The notes under the pieces were generated by a model. The model made no database searches, was not told where the DNA came from, and was given only the letters and a program-made list of their open reading frames with translations. The position numbers and the translations under genes were made by a program. From Agromyces sp. Leaf222 (lineage in GTDB: Bacteria > Actinomycetota > Actinomycetes > Actinomycetales > Microbacteriaceae), in assembly GCF_001421565.1 (NCBI RefSeq), contig NZ_LMKQ01000001.1, positions 929,651 to 993,650 of the forward strand: a stretch of DNA of 64,000 bases. Direction: 5' to 3'. Numbering within the stretch: position 1 is the stretch's first letter; the number at the start of each line of letters is the position of its first letter. This document shows positions 17,466 to 25,944 of this stretch, piece after piece.

Positions 17466-17966
17466 ATGGCCACCCCCGACTTCGTGCTCGAACTGCGCCG
17501 CCACATCGGGCACGCCCCGCTCTCGCTCGTGGGGGTGACGGCGGTCATCGTGCGCGGCGACGAGATCCTGCTCGGGCGCCGCTCCGACAACGGCGCGCTC
17601 ACGCCGATCACGGGCATCGTCGATCCCGGTGAGGAGCCGGCGGATGCCGCGGCGCGCGAGGCGCTCGAGGAGGCCGGGGTGCGCATCCGCGTCGACCGGC
17701 TCGCCTGGGTGCACCAGATGCCACGGCTCACGTACGAGAACGGCGACGTGGTCGACTACCTCGACCTCGTGTTCCGCTGCTCGTGGATCGACGGCGAGCC
17801 GTACCCGGCCGACGGCGAGATGACGGAGGTCGCGTGGCATCCGCTCGACGGTCTCGACGGCGTGCAGGAGCAGCACCTGCGGCGCATCGACCTCGCCCTC
17901 GACGACACGTCACCGACACGGTTCGAGGGCGGCAGTCCAGACGAGAGAACGGAGGCGACCCGATGA
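17466..17966 (+). CDS. Nudix hydrolase
   Basis: This 166-residue protein has an exact Nudix box: G50, E56, R64-E65, E68-E69 and G71. It would cleave a nucleoside diphosphate linked to another group, with Mg2+. The start fits a leaderless transcript (TAGCGT, six bases, ATG). It overlaps the following ABC ATPase gene by four bases, which suggests co-expression, although no functional link is obvious. The substrate is unknown. Confidence 0.9.
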   Translation: MATPDFVLELRRHIGHAPLSLVGVTAVIVRGDEILLGRRSDNGALTPITGIVDPGEEPADAAAREALEEAGVRIRVDRLAWVHQMPRLTYENGDVVDYLDLVFRCSWIDGEPYPADGEMTEVAWHPLDGLDGVQEQHLRRIDLALDDTSPTRFEGGSPDERTEATR

Positions 17967-18934
17967 TCGAGATCGACGGTCTCACGCAGGTGTTCGGCGA
18001 CAAGACCGCCGTCGATGACGTGAGCTTCACGGTTCGGCCAGGTGCCGTGACCGGACTTCTCGGCCCGAACGGCGCCGGCAAGTCCACCACGATGCGCATG
18101 ATCGTCGGGCTCGACCGCCCGATCTCGGGCACGGTTCGGGTCAACGGGAATGATTTCCGTCGTTCCGAACGCCCACTGCACGAGCTCGGCGCACTGCTCG
18201 ATCCCGCCGCCGTCCACCCCGGTCGCGCCGGCCGCGTGCACCTCCGGGCACTCGCGATGACGAACAGCATCCCTCGCACCCGCGTCGACGAGGTGCTGCG
18301 GCTGACGGGCATGACCGAGGCGGCCTCCCGACGGGTGGGCACCTATTCGCTCGGCATGCGCCAGCGCCTCGGCATCGCCGCAGCCCTGCTCGGCGATCCG
18401 CAGGTGCTCGTGCTCGACGAGCCCGTGAACGGCCTCGACCCCGACGGCGTGCACTGGGTCCGCGAGCTGATGAAGGCCCTCGCCGCCGCCGGCCGCACCG
18501 TGCTCGTCTCAAGCCACCTCATGAGCGAGATGGCGCTCACCGCCGACCACCTCGTGGTCATGGGCCGCGGGCGTCTCATCACCCAGGGACCGGTCGCCGA
18601 CGTGATCGCCGAGGCGACGCAGTCCGACGTGCTCGTGCGCACCCCGCAGCCCGACGAGTTGACGGCGGCGCTCGCCGCGGTCGGGGGCTCGGCGCGACGC
18701 GCACCCGACGACGCCCTGATCGTCGCGAACGCGACCGCGAGGCAGGTGGGGGAGACCGCGGCATCCCATGGGATCGTGCTCTACGAGCTCACGCCGCAGC
18801 AGGGCTCGCTCGAGGACGCGTTCCTCGCGCTCACGAAGGACGACCAGGAATACGCCTCCGGACCGAGCGACCAGGCGGGAGGCCCGGCCGCCGATCCTGC
18901 GGCGGGCCGCACACAGGACGGAGCACGAGCATGA
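17963..18934 (+). CDS. ABC transporter ATP-binding protein (exporter type)
   Basis: This 323-residue ATPase of the multidrug/CcmA-like type has Walker A GPNGAGKSTT near residues 34-43, signature YSLGMRQRLG, Walker B VLVLDEPVNGLD and a switch histidine in VSSHLM. A C-terminal domain of about 100 residues, typical of this class, ends in a low-complexity Gly/Pro/Ala tail. It pairs with the membrane gene immediately downstream, with which it overlaps by four bases. It probably exports an antibiotic or peptide, or inserts a membrane component. Confidence 0.9.
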   Translation: MIEIDGLTQVFGDKTAVDDVSFTVRPGAVTGLLGPNGAGKSTTMRMIVGLDRPISGTVRVNGNDFRRSERPLHELGALLDPAAVHPGRAGRVHLRALAMTNSIPRTRVDEVLRLTGMTEAASRRVGTYSLGMRQRLGIAAALLGDPQVLVLDEPVNGLDPDGVHWVRELMKALAAAGRTVLVSSHLMSEMALTADHLVVMGRGRLITQGPVADVIAEATQSDVLVRTPQPDELTAALAAVGGSARRAPDDALIVANATARQVGETAASHGIVLYELTPQQGSLEDAFLALTKDDQEYASGPSDQAGGPAADPAAGRTQDGARA

Positions 18935-19713
18935 CCGCGACCACCGCCGATGCCTCGGCCCTCGCGCGCACCCGGGTGAGCTTCGGCGGCGTCTTCGCCT
19001 CGGAGGCCGTGAAGCTCGCCTCGCTGCGCTCCTCATGGTGGCTGATGGGATCCGCGGTCGTCGGGATGCTGCTCATCGTCGCGTTCTGGACCGTCGCGGT
19101 TCCCGGCGCGACCGAGGCGAACGTCCTCGACGCCGTCGCGAAGGGCTTCACCGTGAGCCTGCTGTTCGTGCTGCTCGTGGGGGCCATGATCGCCACCGCG
19201 GATCACGAGAACCACGCCATCTCGGTGTACTTCTCTGCGGTGCCGAGCCGTACCCCGCTCGTGCTCGCGAAGGTGCTGCTCTCCGCGCTCGTCGGCGCGG
19301 TGGTCGGCGGCATCGCGACCGCCGCGGGCCTGGCGCTGTCGATCGCCCTGCACGGCGGAGGCGCCGACTTCGGGGACCCGGGGGTGCTCCGCGTGCTCGG
19401 CGACCTGACACTCTTCGCTGCAGTGGTCTCGGTCTCGGCGACCGCCCTCGGCCTCGTCTTCCACTCGACGATCGCCACACTCGGCGCGACCCTCGGCTAC
19501 CTCTACATCGTGCCCGTGGTCATCAGCCTCGTGCCGCTCGACGCGTTCGCGGTGTTCAGCGAGACGATGCCGGGAAAGGCCGCGAGCAACTTCTTCAGCA
19601 TCACGACGGACCCGTCCGAGCTCGACCCGGTCGCCGGGGCGATCGCCTCGATCGTCTGGACGATCGCACTGGTCGTGTTCGCCGCAGTCTGGGTGAAGCG
19701 TCGCAACGCCTGA
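18931..19713 (+). CDS. ABC-2-type membrane subunit of the exporter
   Basis: This 260-residue integral membrane protein has about six hydrophobic segments (for example VVGMLLIVAFWTVAV and LLFVLLVGAMIATADHEN). The N-terminus begins in the cytosol with FASEAVKLASLRSSWW, the usual entry of ABC-2 permeases. It overlaps the ATPase gene and must be its partner. The start is fixed by the ATGA overlap. Confidence 0.88.
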   Translation: MTATTADASALARTRVSFGGVFASEAVKLASLRSSWWLMGSAVVGMLLIVAFWTVAVPGATEANVLDAVAKGFTVSLLFVLLVGAMIATADHENHAISVYFSAVPSRTPLVLAKVLLSALVGAVVGGIATAAGLALSIALHGGGADFGDPGVLRVLGDLTLFAAVVSVSATALGLVFHSTIATLGATLGYLYIVPVVISLVPLDAFAVFSETMPGKAASNFFSITTDPSELDPVAGAIASIVWTIALVVFAAVWVKRRNA

Positions 19714-19750
19714 GCTGAACGGCAGTCACCCGTGAAGCGGCCAGAGAAGG

Positions 19751-20203
19751 TCAGATCGGCAGCGGCCGGTCGTCGACGATGGTCTTCATGACGAGGGTCG
19801 ACTCGACCCGGCGCACCCCGGGCAGGGCCGACAGCTTCTCGTCCCAGAGGCGCTGGTATGCGGGCAGGTCGGGCACGGCGACGCGCAGCAGGTAGTCGGG
19901 GTCGCCGAAGAGGCGCAGCGCCTGGATCACCTCGGGTATCTCGGCGACCGCGGCATCGAACGCGGGAATGGTCGCCTGGTTCGCCGACTCCATGCTGACG
20001 AACACGAGCGCCCCGAACCCCAGCCCGACGACGTCGGGGTCGATCACGGCGCGGTACCCGGTGATGGCTCCGGATGCCTCGAGCGCGCGCAGCCGGCGAT
20101 GGGTCGGCGACATGCTCAGCTGCACGCGATCGGCGAGGTCGGTGAGGCTGAGGCGGCCGTCCTGCTGCAGCTCGGCAAGGATTCTGCGATCGATGGCATC
20201 CAT
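19751..20203 (-). CDS. Lrp/AsnC-family regulator
   Basis: This 150-residue protein has the AsnC-type N-terminal HTH (DRRILAELQQDGRLSLTDLA) and a C-terminal RAM domain for amino-acid sensing. GGAAGGA lies before the ATG. It is divergent from a LysE-type exporter 104 bases away, the classical arrangement in which the regulator senses an amino acid and controls its export. Confidence 0.9.
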   Translation of the reverse strand: MDAIDRRILAELQQDGRLSLTDLADRVQLSMSPTHRRLRALEASGAITGYRAVIDPDVVGLGFGALVFVSMESANQATIPAFDAAVAEIPEVIQALRLFGDPDYLLRVAVPDLPAYQRLWDEKLSALPGVRRVESTLVMKTIVDDRPLPI

Positions 20204-20307
20204 GGGGTGAATCCTTCCACTGCGGGTGCTTCCATGGGTGATCTTCGGAAGCCTCTTTCGGGCGATCCTGCCTAGGTTCGTCGTATCGAACGAGAAGGGG
20301 CATGGCG

Positions 20308-20976
20308 ATGAACCCGGAGCTGCTGCTCGCCTGCTGGGGCATGATGACGCTGATGGTCGTGCTGCCCGGCCCCGACTGGGCCTACATCATCTCGGCCGGC
20401 CTGCGCGATCGCTCGATCGTGCCGTCGCTCGCGGGCATCCTCGTCGGCTACCTCGCCGCGGTCGCGGCCGTGGCGGTGGGCGTCGGCGCCGCGGTCGCCG
20501 CGCTGCCGATGGTGCTCGTGGTGCTCACGTTCGCGGCCGCGGGCTACCTCGCATGGCTCGGCGTTCGGGTACTGCTCGCGCCGCCGGCGGTCGCGGGGGT
20601 CACGGCCGGTCTCGCCGCGGACGGCGCGCCAAGCAGCACGTCGGCCGCGGCATCCGTCGACCGCCCGTGGCTGCGGCTGGCCCAGGGCGCCGGCGTCAGC
20701 GGGCTGAACCCGAAGGGCCTGCTCGTGCTCGTGGTGCTGCTGCCACAGTTCACGGATGCCGCGAGCGAATGGCCGATCCCGGTGCAGCTCGCGGTGCTCG
20801 GCCTGATCTTCGTGGGCAGCTGCGCGCTCGTCTACTCGGTCGTGGGCGTGAGCGCGCGGGCCGTGCTGCGTGCACGGCCGACGGCGCTCACCGTGGTGTC
20901 GCGGGTGTCGGGCGCCGCGATGGTCGTCCTCGCGGTCGTGCTGGTCGTCGAGCAGCTGTCGCACCTGCTCGGGTGA
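20308..20976 (+). CDS. LysE/RhtB-family amino-acid exporter
   Basis: This 222-residue membrane protein has the LysE-family signature MVVLPGPDWAYIISAGLRDR in its first helix and GLNPKGLLVLVVLLPQF in the middle. It would export an amino acid or derivative. The ATG at 20308 was chosen because AGAAGGGG lies seven bases before it; an in-frame ATG at 20302 is too close to that site. It is divergent from and probably controlled by the AsnC-type gene. Confidence 0.88.
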   Translation: MNPELLLACWGMMTLMVVLPGPDWAYIISAGLRDRSIVPSLAGILVGYLAAVAAVAVGVGAAVAALPMVLVVLTFAAAGYLAWLGVRVLLAPPAVAGVTAGLAADGAPSSTSAAASVDRPWLRLAQGAGVSGLNPKGLLVLVVLLPQFTDAASEWPIPVQLAVLGLIFVGSCALVYSVVGVSARAVLRARPTALTVVSRVSGAAMVVLAVVLVVEQLSHLLG

Positions 20977-21016
20977 GCTTCGGCCGGGCGGCCGCAGACC
21001 GGCACGACCTCGAGGC

Positions 21017-22048
21017 TCAGGCCGCGGGGTCGACGTCGATGAGCACCTTGCCGACGGTGCCGGCCTCGACGGCGTCGTGCGCCTCGGCCGTACGCTCCAG
21101 CGGGAACCGCGTGATCGGCAGCCCGGCCTCCTCGCCGACGGGCAGCGCTCCGTCGAGGAGGGCGCGGCCGATGTCCTCGGCCGCCGCCGTGAGCGCCGCC
21201 TGCCCGACCGTGTAGAGCAGCAGGAACTGGTAGCGCACGTTGAGCGCGAAATGCCGGCGCACGTCGATCGCCATCTCGGCGCCGCCGTCGGTCGCGTACA
21301 CCGCGATCGTGCCGTGGTTCGCGATGACGCTCGCGTTGAGCTCGGCGTTGCGCGCGGGGGAGACCTCGACGACCTGGTCGACGCCGTGCGGGGCGAGGGC
21401 GCGGATCACGGAGGCGGCGTCGCCGGCGCGGTAGTCCACGACGTGGTGCGCTCCGGCCGCGGTCGCGAGGGCCGCCTTCTCGGGTGAGCTCACCGTCGTG
21501 ATGACGGTGGCTCCCGACCAGCGGGCGAGCTGGATGGCCGCGTGGCCGACCGCGCCGGCGCCGCCCGCGACGAGCACCGTCCGCCCGTCGAGCGCGCCGG
21601 GGCCGAGCCGCGAGGGGCCGTGCTCCGAGACGGTGAGGGCGCGGTGCGCGGTCATCGCGGGCACGCCGAGCGAGGCCCCGAGCTCGAAGCTCGCGACATC
21701 CGGAAGCGGCACGACATGCTCGGCCGACAGCACGGCGAACTGCTGCGCGGTGCCGGTCGGCCGCTGATGCGCGGCGAGGTAGGCCCAGACGCGGTCGCCG
21801 ACGGCGAAGCCGGTCACGCCGGGCCCCACCGCGTCGATGACGCCCGCGCCGTCCTGGTTCGGCACGACCTCGTCGAACGGGGTGGCTCCTCCGGGCTGGG
21901 ATCCCGCCCTGGCCTTCCAGTCGGTCGGGTTGACGCCCGAGACGGCGATGCGCACGCGCACCTCGCCCTCGGCTGGGTCGGCCGCCTCCCGCTCGACGAG
22001 CTGCAGCACGGACGAGTCACCGGTCTTCGAGTACGCGATCGCTTTCAT
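21017..22048 (-). CDS. NADPH:quinone reductase-like zinc-free MDR oxidoreductase
   Basis: This 343-residue protein belongs to the quinone-oxidoreductase branch of the medium-chain dehydrogenases: an N-terminal GroES-like part (VSGVNPTDWKARAG) and a Rossmann part with VAGGAGAVGHAAIQLARWSGA near residues 160-180. The zinc-binding cysteines are absent. It would reduce quinones or enones with NADPH. No operon partner is evident; the neighbour downstream converges on it. Confidence 0.88.
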   Translation of the reverse strand: MKAIAYSKTGDSSVLQLVEREAADPAEGEVRVRIAVSGVNPTDWKARAGSQPGGATPFDEVVPNQDGAGVIDAVGPGVTGFAVGDRVWAYLAAHQRPTGTAQQFAVLSAEHVVPLPDVASFELGASLGVPAMTAHRALTVSEHGPSRLGPGALDGRTVLVAGGAGAVGHAAIQLARWSGATVITTVSSPEKAALATAAGAHHVVDYRAGDAASVIRALAPHGVDQVVEVSPARNAELNASVIANHGTIAVYATDGGAEMAIDVRRHFALNVRYQFLLLYTVGQAALTAAAEDIGRALLDGALPVGEEAGLPITRFPLERTAEAHDAVEAGTVGKVLIDVDPAA

Positions 22049-22096
22049 GCTCAGGCCAACGCGGCCGATGCCGAGAACCTTCCGTGTCTGCTGAGC

Positions 22097-23041
22097 TCAG
22101 GCCCAAGCCATGTTGACCAGGCGCTCGAACGTGACGTAGCCGCCGCGGGCGAACGCGTTCGCCATCGGCACGTTGCCGACGTCGGTCGACGCCCGGATGT
22201 ACGGTGCCCCCGATTCTGCGAGCACGCGGGTGCCCTCGCCGAGGATGCCGTCGATGTAGCCGTTGCCGCGGTGCTCGGGCAGCACGGCCAGATACGCGAC
22301 GATGTGGTGGTACGAGTTGCGCGCGGGCAGCACGAACCCGACGACCTCGCCCGAAACGTCGAGCGCGACCCGCCACCATTCGCGAGGCGTCGTGTATCGG
22401 GCGAACTCCTCCTCGTTCTGTGCGACCGCGACCTCGCGCGGCGACGCATGCTCCAGCTCCTCGAGGCTGTGCGCGTCGAGCGTTCCGGCGAGCACCCTCG
22501 TCGTCAGGTCGATGAGCTCCTCATCGCCGGCGAACGCCCGGAACGTCAGTCGCGGGTCGGGCGCCGGCACGCCGGCCTCCGGTCGCCACTCGAGCCGCAG
22601 CCGCTCGACGATGAATCGGGCACCGGATGCCTCGAGCAGGCCCATGATCGTCTCGGTCGCTCGTCGTTCGGCCGAGCGCTCGCGCCAGTCGGCCGGCAGG
22701 TAGCGGGCGAACTCCGGCGGCGTCGGCAGGCTCGCGATCATCTCGTCTCGCGCAGCGTCGAGCAGCGCCGTGCCGACCGTCCGTTGCTCGTCGTCGGACA
22801 GTCGGTCGTCGAGATCGAACACGTCGAGCTGGGTCGGTCCCGCAGCTCCGGTCGGGCACCAGAGCGCGAGCCGTCCGAGCAGGCGTCCGTCCCGCTCGGC
22901 GATCCAGGTCCACTCGGGTCGGCGCCGCCCCTGCTCGAGGTCGTCGGCGATCTCGTGATTCAGGGTGTACGGCAGGCCGTTGAAGAAGTCGAGCTCGTCG
23001 ATGCTGCTGAGAGTGCGGATGTCGAAGTGGTGGTTCGTCAT
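22097..23041 (-). CDS. GNAT-family N-acetyltransferase
   Basis: This 314-residue acetyltransferase has a C-terminal GNAT fold whose acetyl-CoA loop appears as AVLPEHRGNGYIDGIL, followed by STDVGNVPMANAFARGGY. The N-terminal half resembles a second, weak GNAT domain (TWIAERDGRLLGRLALWC). Double-GNAT proteins of this size often modify small molecules such as antibiotics or metabolites. The substrate is unknown. It is transcribed towards the quinone reductase gene. Confidence 0.83.
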   Translation of the reverse strand: MTNHHFDIRTLSSIDELDFFNGLPYTLNHEIADDLEQGRRRPEWTWIAERDGRLLGRLALWCPTGAAGPTQLDVFDLDDRLSDDEQRTVGTALLDAARDEMIASLPTPPEFARYLPADWRERSAERRATETIMGLLEASGARFIVERLRLEWRPEAGVPAPDPRLTFRAFAGDEELIDLTTRVLAGTLDAHSLEELEHASPREVAVAQNEEEFARYTTPREWWRVALDVSGEVVGFVLPARNSYHHIVAYLAVLPEHRGNGYIDGILGEGTRVLAESGAPYIRASTDVGNVPMANAFARGGYVTFERLVNMAWA

Positions 23042-23075
23042 GGATATCCACTCTGCCCGAGCTGCGCCGTCGGTC

Positions 23076-23513
23076 TCAGCCGAGGGCGCGGTTCATCTGC
23101 TCGAGCACGCGCAGCGTCGCCCGGAGCTCGTCGGGCTCGGGATCCCACGTGCTGCGGCTCGCGGCGTGCAGGGCGTCGCCTCGGCGCACGAGGTCGGTGC
23201 CGGCAGCGGTCAGGCCGAGGACGTTCTCACGGCGATTGTGCGGGCTGGTCTCGACGGTCATGAGCCCGGCCGCGACGGCCTGCTCGATCTGGCGGCTGAC
23301 CGTGCCCTTGGTGAGACCGAGCCGGTCGGCGATCGCCTGCTGGTTGAGGGGGCCCGGATGCGCGTCGACGACGCTGAGCACGAGGAACTGCGCGAGCGAG
23401 ATGTCGAGCTCCCGGCGGAAGAGCGCGTCGCCTGTGCGGTCGAGGAGGCCCGCCACGCGGCGGATCAGGTACCAGAGCTGCGCCTGCTCATCGGGGAAGT
23501 CGACCTCGTCCAT
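23076..23513 (-). CDS. MarR-family regulator
   Basis: This 145-residue winged-helix protein has the recognition region QQAIADRLGLTKGTVSRQIEQA and the wing HNRRENVLGLTAAG. It is divergent from a flavodoxin-fold oxidoreductase, with an eight-base-arm dyad in the 78-base gap, so it most likely represses that gene and itself and is released by a phenolic or quinone-type ligand. The start at 23513 gives the family's normal N-terminus. Confidence 0.9.
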   Translation of the reverse strand: MDEVDFPDEQAQLWYLIRRVAGLLDRTGDALFRRELDISLAQFLVLSVVDAHPGPLNQQAIADRLGLTKGTVSRQIEQAVAAGLMTVETSPHNRRENVLGLTAAGTDLVRRGDALHAASRSTWDPEPDELRATLRVLEQMNRALG

Positions 23514-23546
23514 GCCCGGCAGTCTACTGTATTCGTTTGACAGGCG

Positions 23547-23566
23547 ACGGTTGCGCATGCAACCGT
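23547..23566. promoter_or_regulatory. Dyad operator in the MarR/oxidoreductase divergent promoter
   Basis: ACGGTTGCGCATGCAACCGT has eight-base arms around a four-base centre, followed by a half-site (GCAACCG at 23574-23580). It is the likely MarR site. Confidence 0.65.
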
Positions 23567-23591
23567 TGAGAAAGCAACCGAAGGAGCCGCC

Positions 23592-24254
23592 ATGCGCATC
23601 TTGTTCGTCCTCGATCACCCCTACACCCTCGACTCCGCCGAGAACGTGCCGCACCGGCGCAGCTTCACGGCCGCGGTCGCCGACGCCGCGATCCGCGGTG
23701 CACGGCAGGCCGGTCATGAGATCGACCTCGTCGACCTCGCCGCCGACGGGTTCGATCCCGTCATGAGCCGCGACGACCTCGTCGCCTGGCGCTTGAAGTC
23801 GGTGGTCGATCCCGTCGTGGCCGACTACCAGCGTCGGCTGCTGGCCGCCGATCACGTGGTGTTCGCCTTCCCGGTGTGGTGGGAGGCGATGCCGGCCGCG
23901 ACCAAGGGGTTCCTCGATCGCGTGCTCACGAAGGGAGTCGTGTTCGAGGAGATCGCCGGCGCCAAGGGCAACCCGTTCCGCAACCTCATGCCCAGGCTCG
24001 GGGGCGTCACGGTGCTGTCGATCATGACTACGCCCGACGCGGCCTACCGCTGGTGGTTCCGCGACCCGCTCACGAAGATCATGTTCAAGGGCACCTTCGG
24101 CAAGATCGGCGTGAAGAACCTGCGCTGGGTCAACTACGCCGCCATCACCGAGAAGACCGTCGAACAGCGCGAGCGGATGCTGCGCGACACCGAGCAGCGT
24201 TTCGTGAACCTGCGCGCGGCCGCCAGCCCGCAACGGCAGCCCGCGCGCGTGTGA
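23592..24254 (+). CDS. Flavodoxin-fold NAD(P)H oxidoreductase (MdaB/KefF type)
   Basis: This 220-residue flavoprotein has the opening MRILFVLDHPYT, the ADHVVFAFPVWWEAMPAATKGFLDRV segment that lines the flavin site (residues about 88-115), and the common C-terminal helix. It would perform two-electron reduction of quinones. AAGGAG precedes the start. It is divergent from a MarR-type repressor, as in many quinone-stress loci. Confidence 0.88.
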   Translation: MRILFVLDHPYTLDSAENVPHRRSFTAAVADAAIRGARQAGHEIDLVDLAADGFDPVMSRDDLVAWRLKSVVDPVVADYQRRLLAADHVVFAFPVWWEAMPAATKGFLDRVLTKGVVFEEIAGAKGNPFRNLMPRLGGVTVLSIMTTPDAAYRWWFRDPLTKIMFKGTFGKIGVKNLRWVNYAAITEKTVEQRERMLRDTEQRFVNLRAAASPQRQPARV

Positions 24255-24415
24255 CCCTCACGGCCGGCTGGCGGGATGAGACTCACCGGATGCGCCTCGA
24301 ACCACGTGGATCGTGACATCCGCCTGTCAACCCATCGCGACCCGGCGCGACGCTCGTTACGCTGGCGGCAGACGCGCCGCGGCGCCCGGTCGTGGCGGAC
24401 GAGAAGGGGGATGGC

Positions 24416-24706
24416 ATGTCCATCGGAGACGAAGACATCACGCTCGAACCGAATGAGGGCCGTCAGGACCTCTCTGAGCCGAACCCGACCGACCGGGGCG
24501 GCGAGGGCGCTGGCGACGGCGGCGCGAACCCGCACGGCCACGACGGCGGTGCCGACGGGTCTGCCGATCCCGGTGAGGGCACGGCCGACGGGGGAGCGAA
24601 CCCCGACGGCCACGACGGCGGCGCTGACGGCTCGGCGGGCGAGGGCACGGCCGACGGCGGAGCGAACCCCGCGGGTCACGACGGCGGCGCCGACGGATCG
24701 GCGTAG
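24416..24706 (+). CDS. Small acidic protein with three 22-residue repeats, candidate substrate of the downstream oxygenase
   Basis: This 96-residue protein has an acidic leader of about 28 residues followed by three near-identical repeats of 22 residues (29-50, 53-74, 75-96) with the core DGGANPxGHDGGADGSA; only a two-residue DP interrupts them and the protein stops exactly at the end of repeat 3. It has no cysteine, signal peptide or membrane segment. AAGGGGG precedes the ATG. The stop codon overlaps the GTG of a JmjC-type oxygenase gene. The regular Asn, His and Asp residues are of the kind such oxygenases hydroxylate, so it may be their target; this is inference. I know no function for it. 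Confidence 0.75.
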   Translation: MSIGDEDITLEPNEGRQDLSEPNPTDRGGEGAGDGGANPHGHDGGADGSADPGEGTADGGANPDGHDGGADGSAGEGTADGGANPAGHDGGADGSA

Positions 24707-25944
24707 TGCCGGCAGCGGAGCGCGGGTCGAGCACTCGGCCCGCGCTGTCGCGCTGCGTCGGCATGCCGGCGCAGCAGTTCGCCGACGAGGTCTGGGCCCG
24801 CACGGCGCTGCTGTCCCGTGCCGACGAACTCCCGTCCGGCTTCGATGACCTGTTCAGCGCCGACGCGGTCGATGAGCTGATCGCCCGCCGCGGCGTGCGC
24901 ACCCCGTTCATCCGGATGGCTCGCGACGGCACCGTGCTCCCCGCGTCGGCCTACACGGCGTCGGGCGGCTACGGAGCCGAGGTGGGCGACCAGGTCTCGA
25001 GCGAGCGCGTGTTCGAGCGCTTCGCGGGCGGCGCGACGATCGTGCTGCAGGGGCTGCACCGCCTCTGGCCGCCGATCATCGACTTCACCCGCGAGCTGGC
25101 CGACGAGCTGCGGCATCCGGTGCAGGTGAACGCCTACGTGACGCCGCCGTCGGCGCAGGGCTTCGACCCCCACTACGACACGCACGACGTGTTCGTGCTG
25201 CAGGTGTCGGGCGAGAAGCACTGGCGCATCCATGCCCCCGTGCACGTCGACCCGCTGAGCTCGCAGCCGTGGGGCGGGCATCGCGACGCGGTCGCGGTCG
25301 CCGCGCTCGAGCCGCCCGTGATCGATGCCGTGCTGCAGCCGGGCGACGCGCTCTACCTGCCGCGCGGCTGGATCCATTCGGCGACGGCGGGCGGCGACGC
25401 GACGTCGGTGCACCTGACCGTCGGCATGTCGACGTACACGCACGCCGACGTCGTCTCGGCGCTGGTCGCCCGCGTCGGCGACAGCGATCGCCTGCGCGCC
25501 TCGCTGCCGTTGGGCGTCGACTTCGATGACCCCGAGCAGGTCGCCGAGATCCTCCGCGAGACGGCCGGCGCCCTGTCCGAGCTCATCGAGCGAGCGGATG
25601 CCGCGGGCACGGCCCAGGCCCTCGCTCGGCGCTTCGAGCGCGACATCCGCCCCGAGCCGTTGGCGCCGCTGGCCACGCTGGCCGCGCTCGCGGAGCTCGA
25701 CGCGTCGGCGACCGTGCGCTGGCGCGGCTCACTGCGCGTGCGCGTCGAGACCGACGGCGATCGGGTGCGCATCGTGTCGAGCGCGAAGACCCTGTCGCTG
25801 CCGGTCGAGGCCGAGGCCGCGATGCGCCGCCTCGTCGAGGGCGACCCGATCGCGGTCGGCGACCTGCCGGGGCTCGACGCCGCGAGCGCCGTCGTGGTCG
25901 CGCGGCGGCTCGTCCGTGAGGGATTCGCGGTGACGCCCGCGTGA
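24706..25944 (+). CDS. JmjC/cupin-type Fe(II), 2-oxoglutarate oxygenase
   Basis: This 412-residue protein resembles the ribosomal-oxygenase group of JmjC enzymes. The iron ligands are visible as H156-Y-D158 in DPHYDTHDVFVLQ and H224 in LPRGWIHSA; GEKHWRIHAP lies between them, as in the family. A C-terminal winged-helix-like part of about 170 residues follows. Relatives hydroxylate His, Arg or Asn in proteins. The GTG start shares a base with the stop of the repeat-protein gene, and its own stop overlaps the next gene, so all three are translationally coupled. The true target here is unknown. Confidence 0.82.
   Translation: MPAAERGSSTRPALSRCVGMPAQQFADEVWARTALLSRADELPSGFDDLFSADAVDELIARRGVRTPFIRMARDGTVLPASAYTASGGYGAEVGDQVSSERVFERFAGGATIVLQGLHRLWPPIIDFTRELADELRHPVQVNAYVTPPSAQGFDPHYDTHDVFVLQVSGEKHWRIHAPVHVDPLSSQPWGGHRDAVAVAALEPPVIDAVLQPGDALYLPRGWIHSATAGGDATSVHLTVGMSTYTHADVVSALVARVGDSDRLRASLPLGVDFDDPEQVAEILRETAGALSELIERADAAGTAQALARRFERDIRPEPLAPLATLAALAELDASATVRWRGSLRVRVETDGDRVRIVSSAKTLSLPVEAEAAMRRLVEGDPIAVGDLPGLDAASAVVVARRLVREGFAVTPA

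Noticed and set aside
14594..17731. A 1045-codon minus-strand frame opposite the surface-protein gene
   Set aside because: It runs through two terminators and into the Nudix gene, and its product has no recognisable fold.
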